A stretch of 64,000 nt of DNA from an uncultured Candidatus Melainabacteria bacterium. GTDB taxonomy: Bacteria > Cyanobacteriota > Vampirovibrionia > Gastranaerophilales > Gastranaerophilaceae. This document shows, piece by piece, positions 52,096 to 60,877 of the stretch (positions are counted from its first letter, which is position 1; each line of letters begins with the position of its first letter). A program made the translations under genes and the position numbers. The stretch spans positions 49,839 to 113,838 of the forward strand of contig CAKUUY010000004.1 in NCBI GenBank assembly GCA_934693235.1. Direction: 5' to 3'. The notes under the pieces are model-generated. The model saw only the letters and a program-made list of their open reading frames with translations, did no database searches and was not told the origin of the DNA.

Positions 52096-52126
52096 CGTTT
52101 TCGTATCAGTGAAGTGAGGGGTAAAA

Positions 52127-53143
52127 ATGAAAAAACCGAATATTGCAATTTTAGGTGCTACAGGGGTTGTAGGTAGAGAAATTACAAAGATTATTGACGA
52201 ACTTAAAATCGATTTTAATGAAATTAAGTTTTTGTCCAGTGCAAAATCTGCAGGAACAAAACTTGAATTTCAAGGTAAAACCTACATTGTAGAAGAAGCA
52301 AAACCTGAAAGTTTTGACGGCATAAATATTGTACTTGCGTCTGCCGGCGGTTCAACATCACAAAAATTTGCTCCTGAGATTGTTAAACGTGGCGGTGTTT
52401 TAATCGATAATTCATCAGCTTTTAGAATGGAAAAAAATGTGCCTTTGGTAATTGCGTATGTAAATGATGAAGATTTACGCAAACATAAAGGAATTATTGC
52501 AAATCCAAACTGCTCAACTTCTCAATTGATGCTTGTTTTAAAGCCATTATTGAATAAAAACCCAATAAAAAGATTGATTGTTTCTACTTATCAAGCCGTA
52601 TCAGGAGCCGGTTTGGCGGCAATAAACGAATTAACAGAAAACACTAAAGCGAGACTTGAGGGAAAGGATTTTGAGAACAAAAAATTTGCAAAACCGATTG
52701 CTTTCAATGTAATTCCACAAATCGATGTTTTCTGTGAAAACGGTTATACAAAAGAAGAAATGAAAGTTGTTAACGAAACTAAAAAAATTCTTCATCTTCC
52801 TCAAGATTTACCAATTTCTTGCACCGCAGCTCGTGTTCCTGTTTACAACGGACATTCTGAAGCTGTAGATATTGAATTTGAAAATGAAATTACACCGGAC
52901 GAAGTTCGCGAAATTTTAAAAAACTCATTTGGGGTAGAAGTTATTGATAACCCTGAAAAAATGGAATATCCTACAACTCGTGACGCATCAGGTGTTGACC
53001 CTGTTTTTGTCGGAAGAATTAGAAAAAATTTAGCATTCAAAAACGGAATTTCGTTATGGTGTGTAGCTGACAATTTAAGAATTGGTGCAGCACTTAACAC
53101 AGTGAGAATTTGCCAAAAAGTTATAGAAATGGAGCTATACTAA
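52127..53143 (+). CDS. asd: Aspartate-semialdehyde dehydrogenase
   Basis: A 338-residue enzyme making aspartate semialdehyde for lysine, diaminopimelate, threonine and methionine. It has the N-terminal NADP motif ILGATGVVGREI (residues 6-17), the active-site cysteine in ANPNCSTSQL (about 128), VSGAG, and the catalytic His region VYNGHSEAVDIEF (about 244). Length is normal. It is followed 3 bases later by a small hypothetical gene. Confidence 0.96.
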   Translation: MKKPNIAILGATGVVGREITKIIDELKIDFNEIKFLSSAKSAGTKLEFQGKTYIVEEAKPESFDGINIVLASAGGSTSQKFAPEIVKRGGVLIDNSSAFRMEKNVPLVIAYVNDEDLRKHKGIIANPNCSTSQLMLVLKPLLNKNPIKRLIVSTYQAVSGAGLAAINELTENTKARLEGKDFENKKFAKPIAFNVIPQIDVFCENGYTKEEMKVVNETKKILHLPQDLPISCTAARVPVYNGHSEAVDIEFENEITPDEVREILKNSFGVEVIDNPEKMEYPTTRDASGVDPVFVGRIRKNLAFKNGISLWCVADNLRIGAALNTVRICQKVIEMELY

Positions 53144-53146
53144 AAT

Positions 53147-53386
53147 ATGAATATTCAAAAACTAACAATTACCCCATTAGAAAAAGGGGTATCCGCTTAT
53201 ATTACACAAAACCCTACAACAGAAAGTGCCGGTCGACTAATATCAGAAAGACTTTTGTCTTCAAGCGGTTATTATAATACAGAAAAACCTGCCAGAGCAT
53301 TGAGAAAAATACCTAAATGGATGAAAGGTTTTGTAAATCCGGAAGCATTAGTAGTAAAAGATAGAAAATTTGAAATAAATATATAA
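53147..53386 (+). CDS. Hypothetical protein, 79 residues
   Basis: An unrecognised small basic protein: ITPLEKGVSAYITQNPTTESAGRLISERLL, ending KIPKWMKGFVNPEALVVKDRKFEI. It shares KIPxWMK with the 50806 protein. It is only 3 bases downstream of asd, within the same transcript, and just before a terminator-like hairpin. No strong ribosome binding site is seen. Confidence 0.55.
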   Translation: MNIQKLTITPLEKGVSAYITQNPTTESAGRLISERLLSSSGYYNTEKPARALRKIPKWMKGFVNPEALVVKDRKFEINI

Positions 53387-53391
53387 GTAAT

Positions 53392-53415
53392 AAAGCTCAA
53401 GTACGCTTGGGCTTT
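53392..53415 (+). terminator. Hairpin after asd unit
   Basis: The stem AAAGCTCAAG/CTTGGGCTTT (one G-T pair) has a TACG tetraloop. Only a short T-run follows, so termination is probable but not certain. Confidence 0.65.
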
Positions 53416-53487
53416 ACTACTTAACAAACGGTAACTTTTAAGAACTTTAATTTTTGTTTTTGGTAAAATTACGTTAAGGATAGGGAT

Positions 53488-53952
53488 ATGTTAGTAAAAA
53501 GAGAAGATATTCGAGCATTAGTAAAAATTATTCATGATTCAGGAAAAACTGTAGTTTGCACAAACGGGTGTTTTGATATTCTTCATGTGGGTCACGTAAG
53601 ATATCTTGAAGCAACAAAGGCTTTTGCAGATTTTTCAATTGTTTTGTTAAATTCTGACAAATCTGTGAAAAGTATAAAAGGTCCAACACGTCCTATAAAC
53701 AACGAAAACGACAGAGCTGAATTGTTAAGCGCTTTGAAATGCGTAGATTATGTGGTATTATTTGATGAAGATAGTCCACGTGATCTCTTAGATGAAATAA
53801 AGCCTGATGTTTACACAAAAGGTGCAGATTATACAATGGAAACGTTACCGGAAGCAGATATTATGCGCAAAAACGGTACACGAGTAGAGTTTATAAAGTT
53901 TGTAGAAGGGAAATCGACAACGAATGTCATTAAAAAAATGCAAAATAAATAG
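53488..53952 (+). CDS. Heptose 1-phosphate adenylyltransferase (HldE C-terminal/RfaE2-like)
   Basis: A 154-residue nucleotidyltransferase with VVCTNGCFDILHVGHVRYLEATK (the HxGH motif is HVGH), LNSDKSVKSIKGPTRPINNENDRAELL and EGKSTTNVIKKM. It makes ADP-D-glycero-beta-D-manno-heptose for LPS inner core. Only the adenylyltransferase domain is present; the kinase half of HldE must be encoded elsewhere. AAGGATAGGG lies before the ATG. It is followed by a repeat and then lipid A genes. Confidence 0.9.
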   Translation: MLVKREDIRALVKIIHDSGKTVVCTNGCFDILHVGHVRYLEATKAFADFSIVLLNSDKSVKSIKGPTRPINNENDRAELLSALKCVDYVVLFDEDSPRDLLDEIKPDVYTKGADYTMETLPEADIMRKNGTRVEFIKFVEGKSTTNVIKKMQNK

Positions 53953-54078
53953 AAGTGAATAAGAATTAAGTGAATAAGTTTGTATCAGTTGCTATGCAAC
54001 AAAATTTATTTTCGAACGTAGTGAGCTAAATGAACTTATTCACCTATTCACTTAATTCTTATTCACTTATTCACCTTC
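53953..54078. repeat. GTGAATAAG palindromic element, copy 1 (before lpxD)
   Basis: The arms AAGTGAATAAGAATTAAGTG and its inverse TTCACTTAATTCTTATTCACTT flank a core with TTGCTATGCAACAAAATTTA and TCGAACGTAGTGAGC. The whole unit is about 125 bases and can fold as one long hairpin. Confidence 0.88.
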
Positions 54079-54132
54079 CACAAACACAAATCCAAAATAA
54101 TAAATATAAACACAAAATAAGGAGAACATAAA

Positions 54133-55224
54133 ATGCCAACATTCACATTAGAAGAAATTACACATATCGTAGGCGGTATGTTGACAAAGGTTGAAGATGC
54201 AAAAATTTCTCAAATTGCACCGCCTTTGTTATCTGATGAAAATACTTTAGCACTTGCTTTAGGCGAAGAAGAAATTGCAAACCTTACAAAATCTAAAGCA
54301 AAAGCTGCTCTTGTACCTTTAGGAGTTCAAATTGATGGTTTTACAACAATTGAAGTTGAAAGACCTCGTCTTGCAATGATGAAATTGTTAAATCTTTTCT
54401 ACGTAGCTCCTGTTGTTTATAAAGGTGTTCATCCATCTGCTGTTATTGACCCGACTGCAAAATTGGGTGAAAACGTTGAGATAGGTGCTAATGTTGTTGT
54501 TTCACATGATGCAGTAATCGGTGATGGAACTAAAATCGCTGCAAATTCATACATCGGTGGTAGCGCAAAAATTGGTAAAAACTGTTTCTTCCACGCTGGC
54601 GTAAATATTGGCGACAGAGTTCAAGTTGGTAACGATGTAATCTTGCATCATGGTGTATCTCTTGGTGCAGACGGTTTCAGCTTTGTAACAGAAAATCCTG
54701 ACAACATTGAACAAGCAAGAAAAGATGGCGAAATTAAAGAAGCGAACGCAAAACATGTTATCTTTAAAATCCCTTCAATTGGAGCTGTTGTAATCGGAAA
54801 TAATGTAGAAATCGGTGCTAATACAGCTATTGACAGAGGTACAATTGAAAACACAACTGTTGGCGACAATACCAAAATCGATGACCTTGTAATGATTGGT
54901 CATAACTGTAAAATTGGCGAAGGTTGCTTAATTGTTTCTCAAGTAGGTATTGCAGGTAGCTGTGTAATCGGTGACAGAGTAGTTATCGCAGGTCAAGCAG
55001 GACTTGCAGATCACATTGAAATCGGTTCTGATTCAATTGTTACAGCAAAAGCAGGGGTTACAAAATCATTCCCTGAAAAATCAATTATTGTAGGTATTCC
55101 GGCAATGCCAAGAAAAGACTTTATCAAACAATTGAAAACAATGAAAGATGCTCAAGAAATCTTTGCTAAGTTCAGAAAATACGAACCGTTGTTGAAAGAG
55201 TTTGAAGATAATATTTCAAAATAA
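54133..55224 (+). CDS. lpxD: UDP-3-O-acylglucosamine N-acyltransferase
   Basis: A 363-residue acyltransferase for the third step of lipid A synthesis. An N-terminal uridine-binding domain (MPTFTLEEITHIVGGML to about residue 95) precedes a left-handed beta-helix of hexapeptides (AVIDPTAKLGENVEIGANVVV onward), with the catalytic histidine in HHGVSLGADGFSF and MIGHNCKIGEG, then a C-terminal helix. AAGGAG lies 9 bases before the ATG. It is flanked on both sides by copies of the same repeat. Confidence 0.95.
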   Translation: MPTFTLEEITHIVGGMLTKVEDAKISQIAPPLLSDENTLALALGEEEIANLTKSKAKAALVPLGVQIDGFTTIEVERPRLAMMKLLNLFYVAPVVYKGVHPSAVIDPTAKLGENVEIGANVVVSHDAVIGDGTKIAANSYIGGSAKIGKNCFFHAGVNIGDRVQVGNDVILHHGVSLGADGFSFVTENPDNIEQARKDGEIKEANAKHVIFKIPSIGAVVIGNNVEIGANTAIDRGTIENTTVGDNTKIDDLVMIGHNCKIGEGCLIVSQVGIAGSCVIGDRVVIAGQAGLADHIEIGSDSIVTAKAGVTKSFPEKSIIVGIPAMPRKDFIKQLKTMKDAQEIFAKFRKYEPLLKEFEDNISK

Positions 55225-55350
55225 AAGTGAATAAGTAAATAAGAATTAAGTGAATAAGTTCGTATCAGTTGCTACGCAACAAAATTTATTTTCGAACGTA
55301 GTGAGCTAAATGAACTTATTCACCTATTCACTTATTATCTTATTTACTCC
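55225..55350. repeat. GTGAATAAG palindromic element, copy 2 (lpxD-lpxC gap)
   Basis: The core is nearly identical to copy 1 (TTGCTACGCAACAAAATTTA, TTTTCGAACGTAGTGAGC) and the orientation is the same. It occupies essentially the whole lpxD-lpxC gap except the lpxC ribosome binding site. Confidence 0.88.
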
Positions 55351-55366
55351 ATTAAAAAGGAACATC

Positions 55367-56194
55367 ATGACCACATTAAAAAACCAAACCCAAATCACCG
55401 GTAACGGTTTAATGAAAAATAAACCTTGTACCGTGAAGTTTGTACCATCAAAAGAGGGAAAAATCAGATATTTCATAAAAAATAACGAACCGTTTGAAGC
55501 ATGCGCTGATAACGTTTTGGCAACAGATCATTGTGTTGTTTTGGGAGATCCAAATAACAAAAAAGCAAAAGTTATGTTGACAGAACATTTGACAGCAGCA
55601 CTTGCATTTTGCGGAATTGATAGTATTGATATTTATATGGATGAAGAAGAAGTTCCGGCCCTTGATGGAAGTTCAAAACAATGGGTTGAACTTTTTGAAA
55701 AAGTCGGGATTGAAAAACATATATTTTCAAAACCTAAGAAATACACGGTTTCGGAACCGGTTTATTATTTAAACGGAAAAACAAGTTTAGTAATTTTGCC
55801 TTCAGATGAACTTTATATTTCTTATGCTGTAAACTACGACCATCCTGATTTGACAAGACGCTGGGAATCGTATAATCCTAAAACAAAACAGGAGATTATT
55901 GAAGCAAGAACTTTTGGATTTTATAAGGATTTGAAAAAATTTCAAATGCTTGGATTTGCACAAGGTGTAACTTTAGAAAACACATTGGGTTTAAAAGATA
56001 TAGGTTTTACGTCTGATTTACGTTCAGAAAATGAACCTGTAAAGCACAAAATTTTAGATTTAATTGGGGATTTGTATTTAACAGGCGTAAATCCATTAAA
56101 TTTAAAATGTCAGATTTTAGTAAAAGAGGCAGGACACGCCGTTCACGTGAAAGTGGCAAAGATGTTGAAAGGGAAATTAGTTGAAACAAAGTGA
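55367..56194 (+). CDS. lpxC: UDP-3-O-acyl-N-acetylglucosamine deacetylase
   Basis: A 275-residue zinc deacetylase, the committed step of lipid A synthesis. Zinc and active-site motifs: LTEHLTAALAFCGID (His), VPALDGSS, ARTFGFYKD and VKHKILDLIGDLYLTG (His/Asp), with GHAVHVK near the C-terminus. AAAAAGGA lies 7 bases before the ATG at 55367. The frame is open upstream to 55310, but that part is repeat DNA. Shorter than the E. coli enzyme. Confidence 0.94.
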   Translation: MTTLKNQTQITGNGLMKNKPCTVKFVPSKEGKIRYFIKNNEPFEACADNVLATDHCVVLGDPNNKKAKVMLTEHLTAALAFCGIDSIDIYMDEEEVPALDGSSKQWVELFEKVGIEKHIFSKPKKYTVSEPVYYLNGKTSLVILPSDELYISYAVNYDHPDLTRRWESYNPKTKQEIIEARTFGFYKDLKKFQMLGFAQGVTLENTLGLKDIGFTSDLRSENEPVKHKILDLIGDLYLTGVNPLNLKCQILVKEAGHAVHVKVAKMLKGKLVETK

Positions 56195-56314
56195 CTAGGT
56201 GAATAAGTAAATAAGTGAATAAGTGTAATAGCTCACTTCGTTCGAAAAAATATTTTGTTGCATAGCAACTGACACGAACTTATTCACATAGTCACCTATT
56301 TACTTATTCACTTC
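56195..56314. repeat. GTGAATAAG palindromic element, copy 3, inverted (lpxC-fabZ gap)
   Basis: The same element is in reverse orientation: TAATAGCTCACTTCGTTCGAA then TTTTGTTGCATAGCAACTG, with GAATAAG-type arms. It fills the gap up to the fabZ ribosome binding site. Confidence 0.85.
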
Positions 56315-56334
56315 AAAAGAAAAAGGAGAACAAC

Positions 56335-56781
56335 ATGACAGAAGAACAACAAGTATTACAATTCGATACAATGCAAATTATGGAAATGATTCCGCATCGT
56401 TACCCATTCTTGCTTGTTGATAGAATTACAGAATGCGTTCCGGGTAAATACGCAAAGGGCTACAAAAATATGACAATGAATGAACAATTTTTCCAAGGTC
56501 ATTTCCCTAACAACCCTATTATGCCTGGTGTACTACAATTGGAAGCAATGGCACAATGTTCAGCACCTATTTTAATGTCAATGCCTGAATACAAAGGTAG
56601 ATTAACTTTATATGCCGGAGTTGACGGTGTAAGATTTAAAAATATCGTTCGTCCTGGTGACAGATTCGATATGGAAGTAGAAGTTCAAAAAATCAAAGGC
56701 CCTATCTGCAAAGCTCACGGCGTAGGAAAAGTAGATGGAAAAGTTTGCGTAGAAGCTGATATGACTTTTGCTTTTAAATAA
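56335..56781 (+). CDS. fabZ: 3-hydroxyacyl-ACP dehydratase FabZ
   Basis: A 148-residue hotdog dehydratase: MEMIPHRYPFLLVDRI (catalytic His), FFQGHFPNNPIMPGVLQLEAMAQ (catalytic Glu). It supplies fatty acid synthesis and balances the hydroxyacyl pool used by LpxC/LpxD/LpxA, hence the common lpxD-lpxC-fabZ-lpxA order. AAAAAGGAG lies 7 bases before the ATG. Here a 540-residue unrelated gene separates it from lpxA. Confidence 0.96.
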   Translation: MTEEQQVLQFDTMQIMEMIPHRYPFLLVDRITECVPGKYAKGYKNMTMNEQFFQGHFPNNPIMPGVLQLEAMAQCSAPILMSMPEYKGRLTLYAGVDGVRFKNIVRPGDRFDMEVEVQKIKGPICKAHGVGKVDGKVCVEADMTFAFK

Positions 56782-56860
56782 ACTTTAGAACAAAACCTAT
56801 AGTGACAAAATATTGTTACGATTTAGGTCAACAAATGTTTAATAAGAATAATAAGATTTG

Positions 56861-56887
56861 TAAAGGTACGACAATGTCGTACCTTTA
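56861..56887. terminator. Perfect 27-base palindrome after fabZ
   Basis: TAAAGGTACGACA and TGTCGTACCTTTA are perfect 13-base arms around one A. A TAT-rich stretch follows. It could terminate transcription in either direction or be a binding site. Confidence 0.55.
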
Positions 56888-56947
56888 TATTGGCAAAAAA
56901 TTTTATTTATGAATTTTATTTTTACAAATAAGGAGAAAATTAAACAA

Positions 56948-58570
56948 ATGAAAATTCAACACATTACCCCATACAACTTGACAATAAATAATAATATTCA
57001 AAAAAGAAAAAATAATAATTCAAAATTAAATTCAACACCGCAATTAGCGCAATCTGAATTACCGTCTTTCCAAAACTATTTGAGTTTTACTGGCGGTTAT
57101 AGTTTAAATTTGGCTAAAACTATTGAAAGATTGGATATTTTAGCTCAGAAAAAAAGTAATTTATACCCACCGAATATTCGTGAATGGGCTGGAATGGTTT
57201 TGGAAAGCGGAAATAAAGAAAATAAAACTCTTATTAATATTCACAAAAAATTCTACGAAAACTTGAAAGATTGCTTTTCTATAGAAGAAGTTAAGAAAAA
57301 ATTCCCTGAATTTAAAGATGTACTGTCTGATAAAGATGTAGAATTTAGCAAAGATTCTATTGTTCATAGAATAAAAAATGGTGAATTAGAATTTTTTGAC
57401 AAAGATGAAGATATTTCGCTTCAGTTGTTGAAATTATACTGGGGTGATGGTTTTTCTCTTAATGATTTGAAAAAATACGCAAATGGAACAGATTTATATC
57501 ATACTATTAAAAAACTGAATATTCCGACAGTAGATAGGGATTATGGTCATGTTCTGAAAATATCTGACCCTGAATATAATGAACGTTTAACCCGTGAAAT
57601 GACAGCTAAAAGACTTGCATCATTAGATAGAAAGGCTCAAGAATTGAGCGGAGAACCTGTTTATATTAAGCGAGGTCCTTTATCAGCCGAACATAAACAA
57701 CATATTTCAGAAGGATTAAAAAAGTTTTATCAAGAAAATCCTGAAAGAATTTACGAAATGTCTGCAAGACAACGTGAATTTTACGAACAAAATCCGGAAA
57801 AAGCAAAAGAATTAACAAGAGTTTTGAAAAAAGCTTGGAATATTTTTGGAGCTGATAGAATTAAATCTGCGCTTTCTAAATTTATGAAGCAAAACGGTGT
57901 GACTGATTTTAATCCTCAAAATGATCCAGTTAACATATCAGAGCAACAATCTAAATTACTTAAAAAGTTTTGGGGAACTAACGAATGGGCGAGAAAATCA
58001 TTCTCAAAAAATATGGCGCATGCTTGGAAAAAAATTAAGGAAGAAAACGAAACCTTCTTTACACTCAGAACAAGCCCAACACAGTTAATTAGATATATTG
58101 AACAAAAAACTGGAGTTGAAGCCGGAACAATAAATGCTAATACGATTTATAATCCGTTTCTTGAAACAAGTTCTATTGATGAGGCAAGTATCAAGCTTGT
58201 AACTACTTATGCATCCAAACTTGAAGGTATAGAAAATGTGATGGCAGACACATATCAGATTGCTATTTTTGATGTAGTTAATAAATTAAAAGATATTCGA
58301 AAAAGGGATAAAGGAACTGAAAAACTTTTAAATTTTGCAACTATTATAATAAAATCTAATATGAGTAAAAATAGTGGTTATAAGGTTCAATCTACTCAAG
58401 AGGCTCAGCAAGACTTTATTACACTTGCAGCAATTGCAGCAGAAGGTAAAAATCAAAAATTAGTAGATATAATTAATGCATCACTTGATGATGCTTTCGA
58501 AATGGCCATGTCTTCAAATACCGAATTTTTAGAAAAAAATAAAGATTTTGTTTTAAGCATATTAAAATAA
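56948..58570 (+). CDS. Unknown 540-residue protein with NUMOD-like repeats, between fabZ and lpxA
   Basis: Not a known lipid A gene. The N-terminus is Asn-rich (MKIQHITPYNLTINNN) with a YLSFTGGYSLNLAKTIERLD segment. The middle has SAEHKQHISEGLKKFYQENPERIYEMSARQREFYEQNPEKAKE and SEQQSKLLKKFWGTNEWARKSFSKNMAHAWKK, resembling nuclease-associated NUMOD3-type helices, but no GIY-YIG or HNH catalytic core was found. The rest is helical. AAGGAG lies upstream with 12-base spacing; an ATG at 56909 is an alternative. No signal peptide or TM segment is seen. Confidence 0.6.
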   Translation: MKIQHITPYNLTINNNIQKRKNNNSKLNSTPQLAQSELPSFQNYLSFTGGYSLNLAKTIERLDILAQKKSNLYPPNIREWAGMVLESGNKENKTLINIHKKFYENLKDCFSIEEVKKKFPEFKDVLSDKDVEFSKDSIVHRIKNGELEFFDKDEDISLQLLKLYWGDGFSLNDLKKYANGTDLYHTIKKLNIPTVDRDYGHVLKISDPEYNERLTREMTAKRLASLDRKAQELSGEPVYIKRGPLSAEHKQHISEGLKKFYQENPERIYEMSARQREFYEQNPEKAKELTRVLKKAWNIFGADRIKSALSKFMKQNGVTDFNPQNDPVNISEQQSKLLKKFWGTNEWARKSFSKNMAHAWKKIKEENETFFTLRTSPTQLIRYIEQKTGVEAGTINANTIYNPFLETSSIDEASIKLVTTYASKLEGIENVMADTYQIAIFDVVNKLKDIRKRDKGTEKLLNFATIIIKSNMSKNSGYKVQSTQEAQQDFITLAAIAAEGKNQKLVDIINASLDDAFEMAMSSNTEFLEKNKDFVLSILK

Positions 58571-58580
58571 TATAAAAAAA

Positions 58581-58609
58581 TTGTTATACCCTCTAGTTTG
58601 TACTATAAT
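58581..58609 (+). promoter_or_regulatory. lpxA promoter
   Basis: TTGTTA (58581-58586), 17 bases, TATAAT (58604-58609). The predicted start near 58616 gives a leader of about 190 bases, long for this window. Confidence 0.65.
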
Positions 58610-58662
58610 TGTATTTATAGTCAGGTATATAGAGAGAATAAAACACCAAACAAACATGTTAT

Positions 58663-58806
58663 AAGTAGATACATAATTGACAGAGAGGGTAAAAGCTCCC
58701 AATAAAGACATTGTAAGTAGATACATAATTGACAGAGAGGGTAAAAAAAAGCTCCTGACAAAGATATTATAAGTAAGTACAGATGTTAATAAAGAGGATA
58801 AAAAAA
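58663..58806 (+). repeat. Imperfect tandem repeats in lpxA leader
   Basis: Units start at 58663, 58715 and 58771 (periods 52 and 56). Each begins AAGTAgaTACa and has a GAGAGGGTAAAA or AGAGGATAAAA purine block; in the last unit that block is the lpxA ribosome binding site. The first 32 bases of units 1 and 2 are identical. A weaker relative (AGAGAGAATAAAA) lies near 58630. Confidence 0.8.
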
Positions 58807-59607
58807 ATGATAGATAAAACCGCAATTATTCACCCAACAGCGAAAATTGCTGATGATGCAATTATCGGGCCTTACGTTGTTATCGGTGAAAACGTTACAA
58901 TCGGGCATAGAACAAGAATAATTTCAAATGCGCATATTGAATTTGCAGAAATTGGTGATGACTGTACAATTTCTCCATTTGCTACAATCGGTTCTGAACC
59001 ACAAGATTTGGGTTACAAAGGAGAAGAAACTAAAGTTGTTATCGGTGATGGTACAATTATCAAGGAAAACGTTACTGTTCACAGAGGTGCAGCTTGCGGT
59101 GATTTCACAACAAGAATTGGAAAGAAATGCTTGTTAATGGTTGGTTCTCACGTTGCTCACAACTGTGTTTTGGCTGACGAAGTTATTTTGGCTAACCTTG
59201 TAACTTTAGGTGGTCACGTTCATGTTGGATTTGGAGCATTTGTTGGCGGGATGAGTGTTTTTCATCAAAACATTAGAATTGGCGATATGGCTATTATCAG
59301 CGGTTTTTCAGCTTCTCGTCAAGATATTTTACCATTCTCAAAAGGGGAAGGACGTCCTCCTGTTCCGCGTGGATTAAACGTAATTGCAATGAAACGTCGT
59401 GGTGTTTCTCAAGAAGTTAGAACTGCGACTAATGAGGCTTTCAAATTATTGATTTCAGAGGAATATAACACAACTCAAGCTATCGAAAAAATTAAAGCTG
59501 AAATTCCAATGAATGAATATATTGAAAAAATGATAGAATTCATTCAAACATCAAAACGCGGTGTGCTTTTGAAATCACACAAAAGCGGTCATGAGTCGTT
59601 GGAATAA
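58807..59607 (+). CDS. lpxA: UDP-N-acetylglucosamine O-acyltransferase
   Basis: A 266-residue acyltransferase for the first step of lipid A synthesis. Hexapeptide beta-helix from IIHPTAKIADDAIIGPYVVIGENV; active-site His region VGSHVAHNCVLADEVILANLVTLGGHVHVGFGAFVGGMSVFHQNIRIGD; C-terminal helical domain with NVIAMKRRGVS. The start at 58807 has AGAGGA 7 bases upstream; an ATG at 58783 is in frame but upstream of that site. The last residues (KRGVLLKSHKSGHESLE) form a basic tail. Confidence 0.95.
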   Translation: MIDKTAIIHPTAKIADDAIIGPYVVIGENVTIGHRTRIISNAHIEFAEIGDDCTISPFATIGSEPQDLGYKGEETKVVIGDGTIIKENVTVHRGAACGDFTTRIGKKCLLMVGSHVAHNCVLADEVILANLVTLGGHVHVGFGAFVGGMSVFHQNIRIGDMAIISGFSASRQDILPFSKGEGRPPVPRGLNVIAMKRRGVSQEVRTATNEAFKLLISEEYNTTQAIEKIKAEIPMNEYIEKMIEFIQTSKRGVLLKSHKSGHESLE

Positions 59608-59632
59608 TTTTCAAAAACAATCGAGGTAAAAA

Positions 59633-60739
59633 ATGCAAAGAACAATTTGGGATAAATATGCAGAAGTTTTGGTTGATTATTCAACTAATGTTCAAAAAGG
59701 TGATTTGGTTCAAATCAGAGCTACAAGTATTTATGCAAAAGAATTGGTAAAAGCGATTTATAAAAGAGTTATTCAAAAAGGAGCTCATCCAATTTTACGT
59801 ACGTCTTTTGAAGATTTTTCAGATATTTTTATCAAATACGCAAATGACGAACAACTTGATTATATTGACCCAATGATTAAACTTGAGTACGAAACAGTTA
59901 ATAAATTTATCTCAATTGGAGCTCCAATGAACACAAAAAATATGGCTCGTGCAGATTTATCAAAACTTGCAAGACGTTCAAAAGCTTCTCAAGGATTGTC
60001 AAAAACTCTTATGGACAGAACCGCAAAAGGTGAAGCAAGTTGGGTTATTGCAGATGTTCCGACTCATGCCCTTGCACAAGAAGCAAAAATGTCTTTTGAT
60101 GAATATTCTGAATTTTTGTTTAAATCTTGCTACCTTGATTTGGATGACCCTGTTACGAAATTAAGAGAACTTGACGAAAAACAAACTAAGTGGGCAAATT
60201 ATTTGAATGGTGTTAAAAAAGTTCGAATTGTTGGCGAAAAAACAGATATCACTTTTGGTGTAGATGGAAGAAAATGGATTAGCTGTTCAGGTGTAAACAA
60301 TTATCCTGACGGTGAAGTTTTCACATCTCCCGTAGAAGATGATATTAATGGTGAAATTTACTTTGATTTTCCTCAAAACTATCGTGGAAACTCTGCGACA
60401 GGAGTGCATTTGTGGATTGAAAACGGTAAAATTGTAAAATTTGAGGCTGATACCGGAAAAGATTATTTGGAAGCAATGTTCAATATGGATGACGGTTCAA
60501 AAGGTATTGGAGAAATTGCAATCGGTACAAACGATGAAATTCAAGAAGTTACCGGAAATATTCTTTTTGACGAAAAAATAGGCGGCTCAATCCATATGGC
60601 AGTGGGTGCATCTTATCCTGAAACGGGCGGAAAAAATGTTTCCGGACTCCACTGGGATATGATTAAAAATATGAAAAATGGCGGAAAAATTTATGCCGAT
60701 AACAAGTTAATTTACGAAAACGGTAAATTTATAATTTAA
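59633..60739 (+). CDS. Aminopeptidase, M29 family
   Basis: A 368-residue metallopeptidase of the M29/AmpS group. The C-terminal metal-site region is intact: GIGEIAIGTNDEI, DEKIGGSIHMAVGASYPETGGKNVSGLHWDMI. The N-terminus is WDKYAEVLVDYSTNVQKGDLVQI. It removes N-terminal residues from peptides in the cytoplasm. GAGG lies 6 bases before the ATG. It starts 25 bases after lpxA and may be co-transcribed. Confidence 0.92.
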   Translation: MQRTIWDKYAEVLVDYSTNVQKGDLVQIRATSIYAKELVKAIYKRVIQKGAHPILRTSFEDFSDIFIKYANDEQLDYIDPMIKLEYETVNKFISIGAPMNTKNMARADLSKLARRSKASQGLSKTLMDRTAKGEASWVIADVPTHALAQEAKMSFDEYSEFLFKSCYLDLDDPVTKLRELDEKQTKWANYLNGVKKVRIVGEKTDITFGVDGRKWISCSGVNNYPDGEVFTSPVEDDINGEIYFDFPQNYRGNSATGVHLWIENGKIVKFEADTGKDYLEAMFNMDDGSKGIGEIAIGTNDEIQEVTGNILFDEKIGGSIHMAVGASYPETGGKNVSGLHWDMIKNMKNGGKIYADNKLIYENGKFII

Positions 60740-60877
60740 TAATTTTTCCATCAAATATACGATTAAAAATATTAAGGGCTTGCTACAATAAAACTAAGGG
60801 TAAGCCCTTAATCATCATCTTTTGCTCAACGGAACAGACTTCAAATCTTACAACCGGTAGAGAAAGGGGGTGATAAT

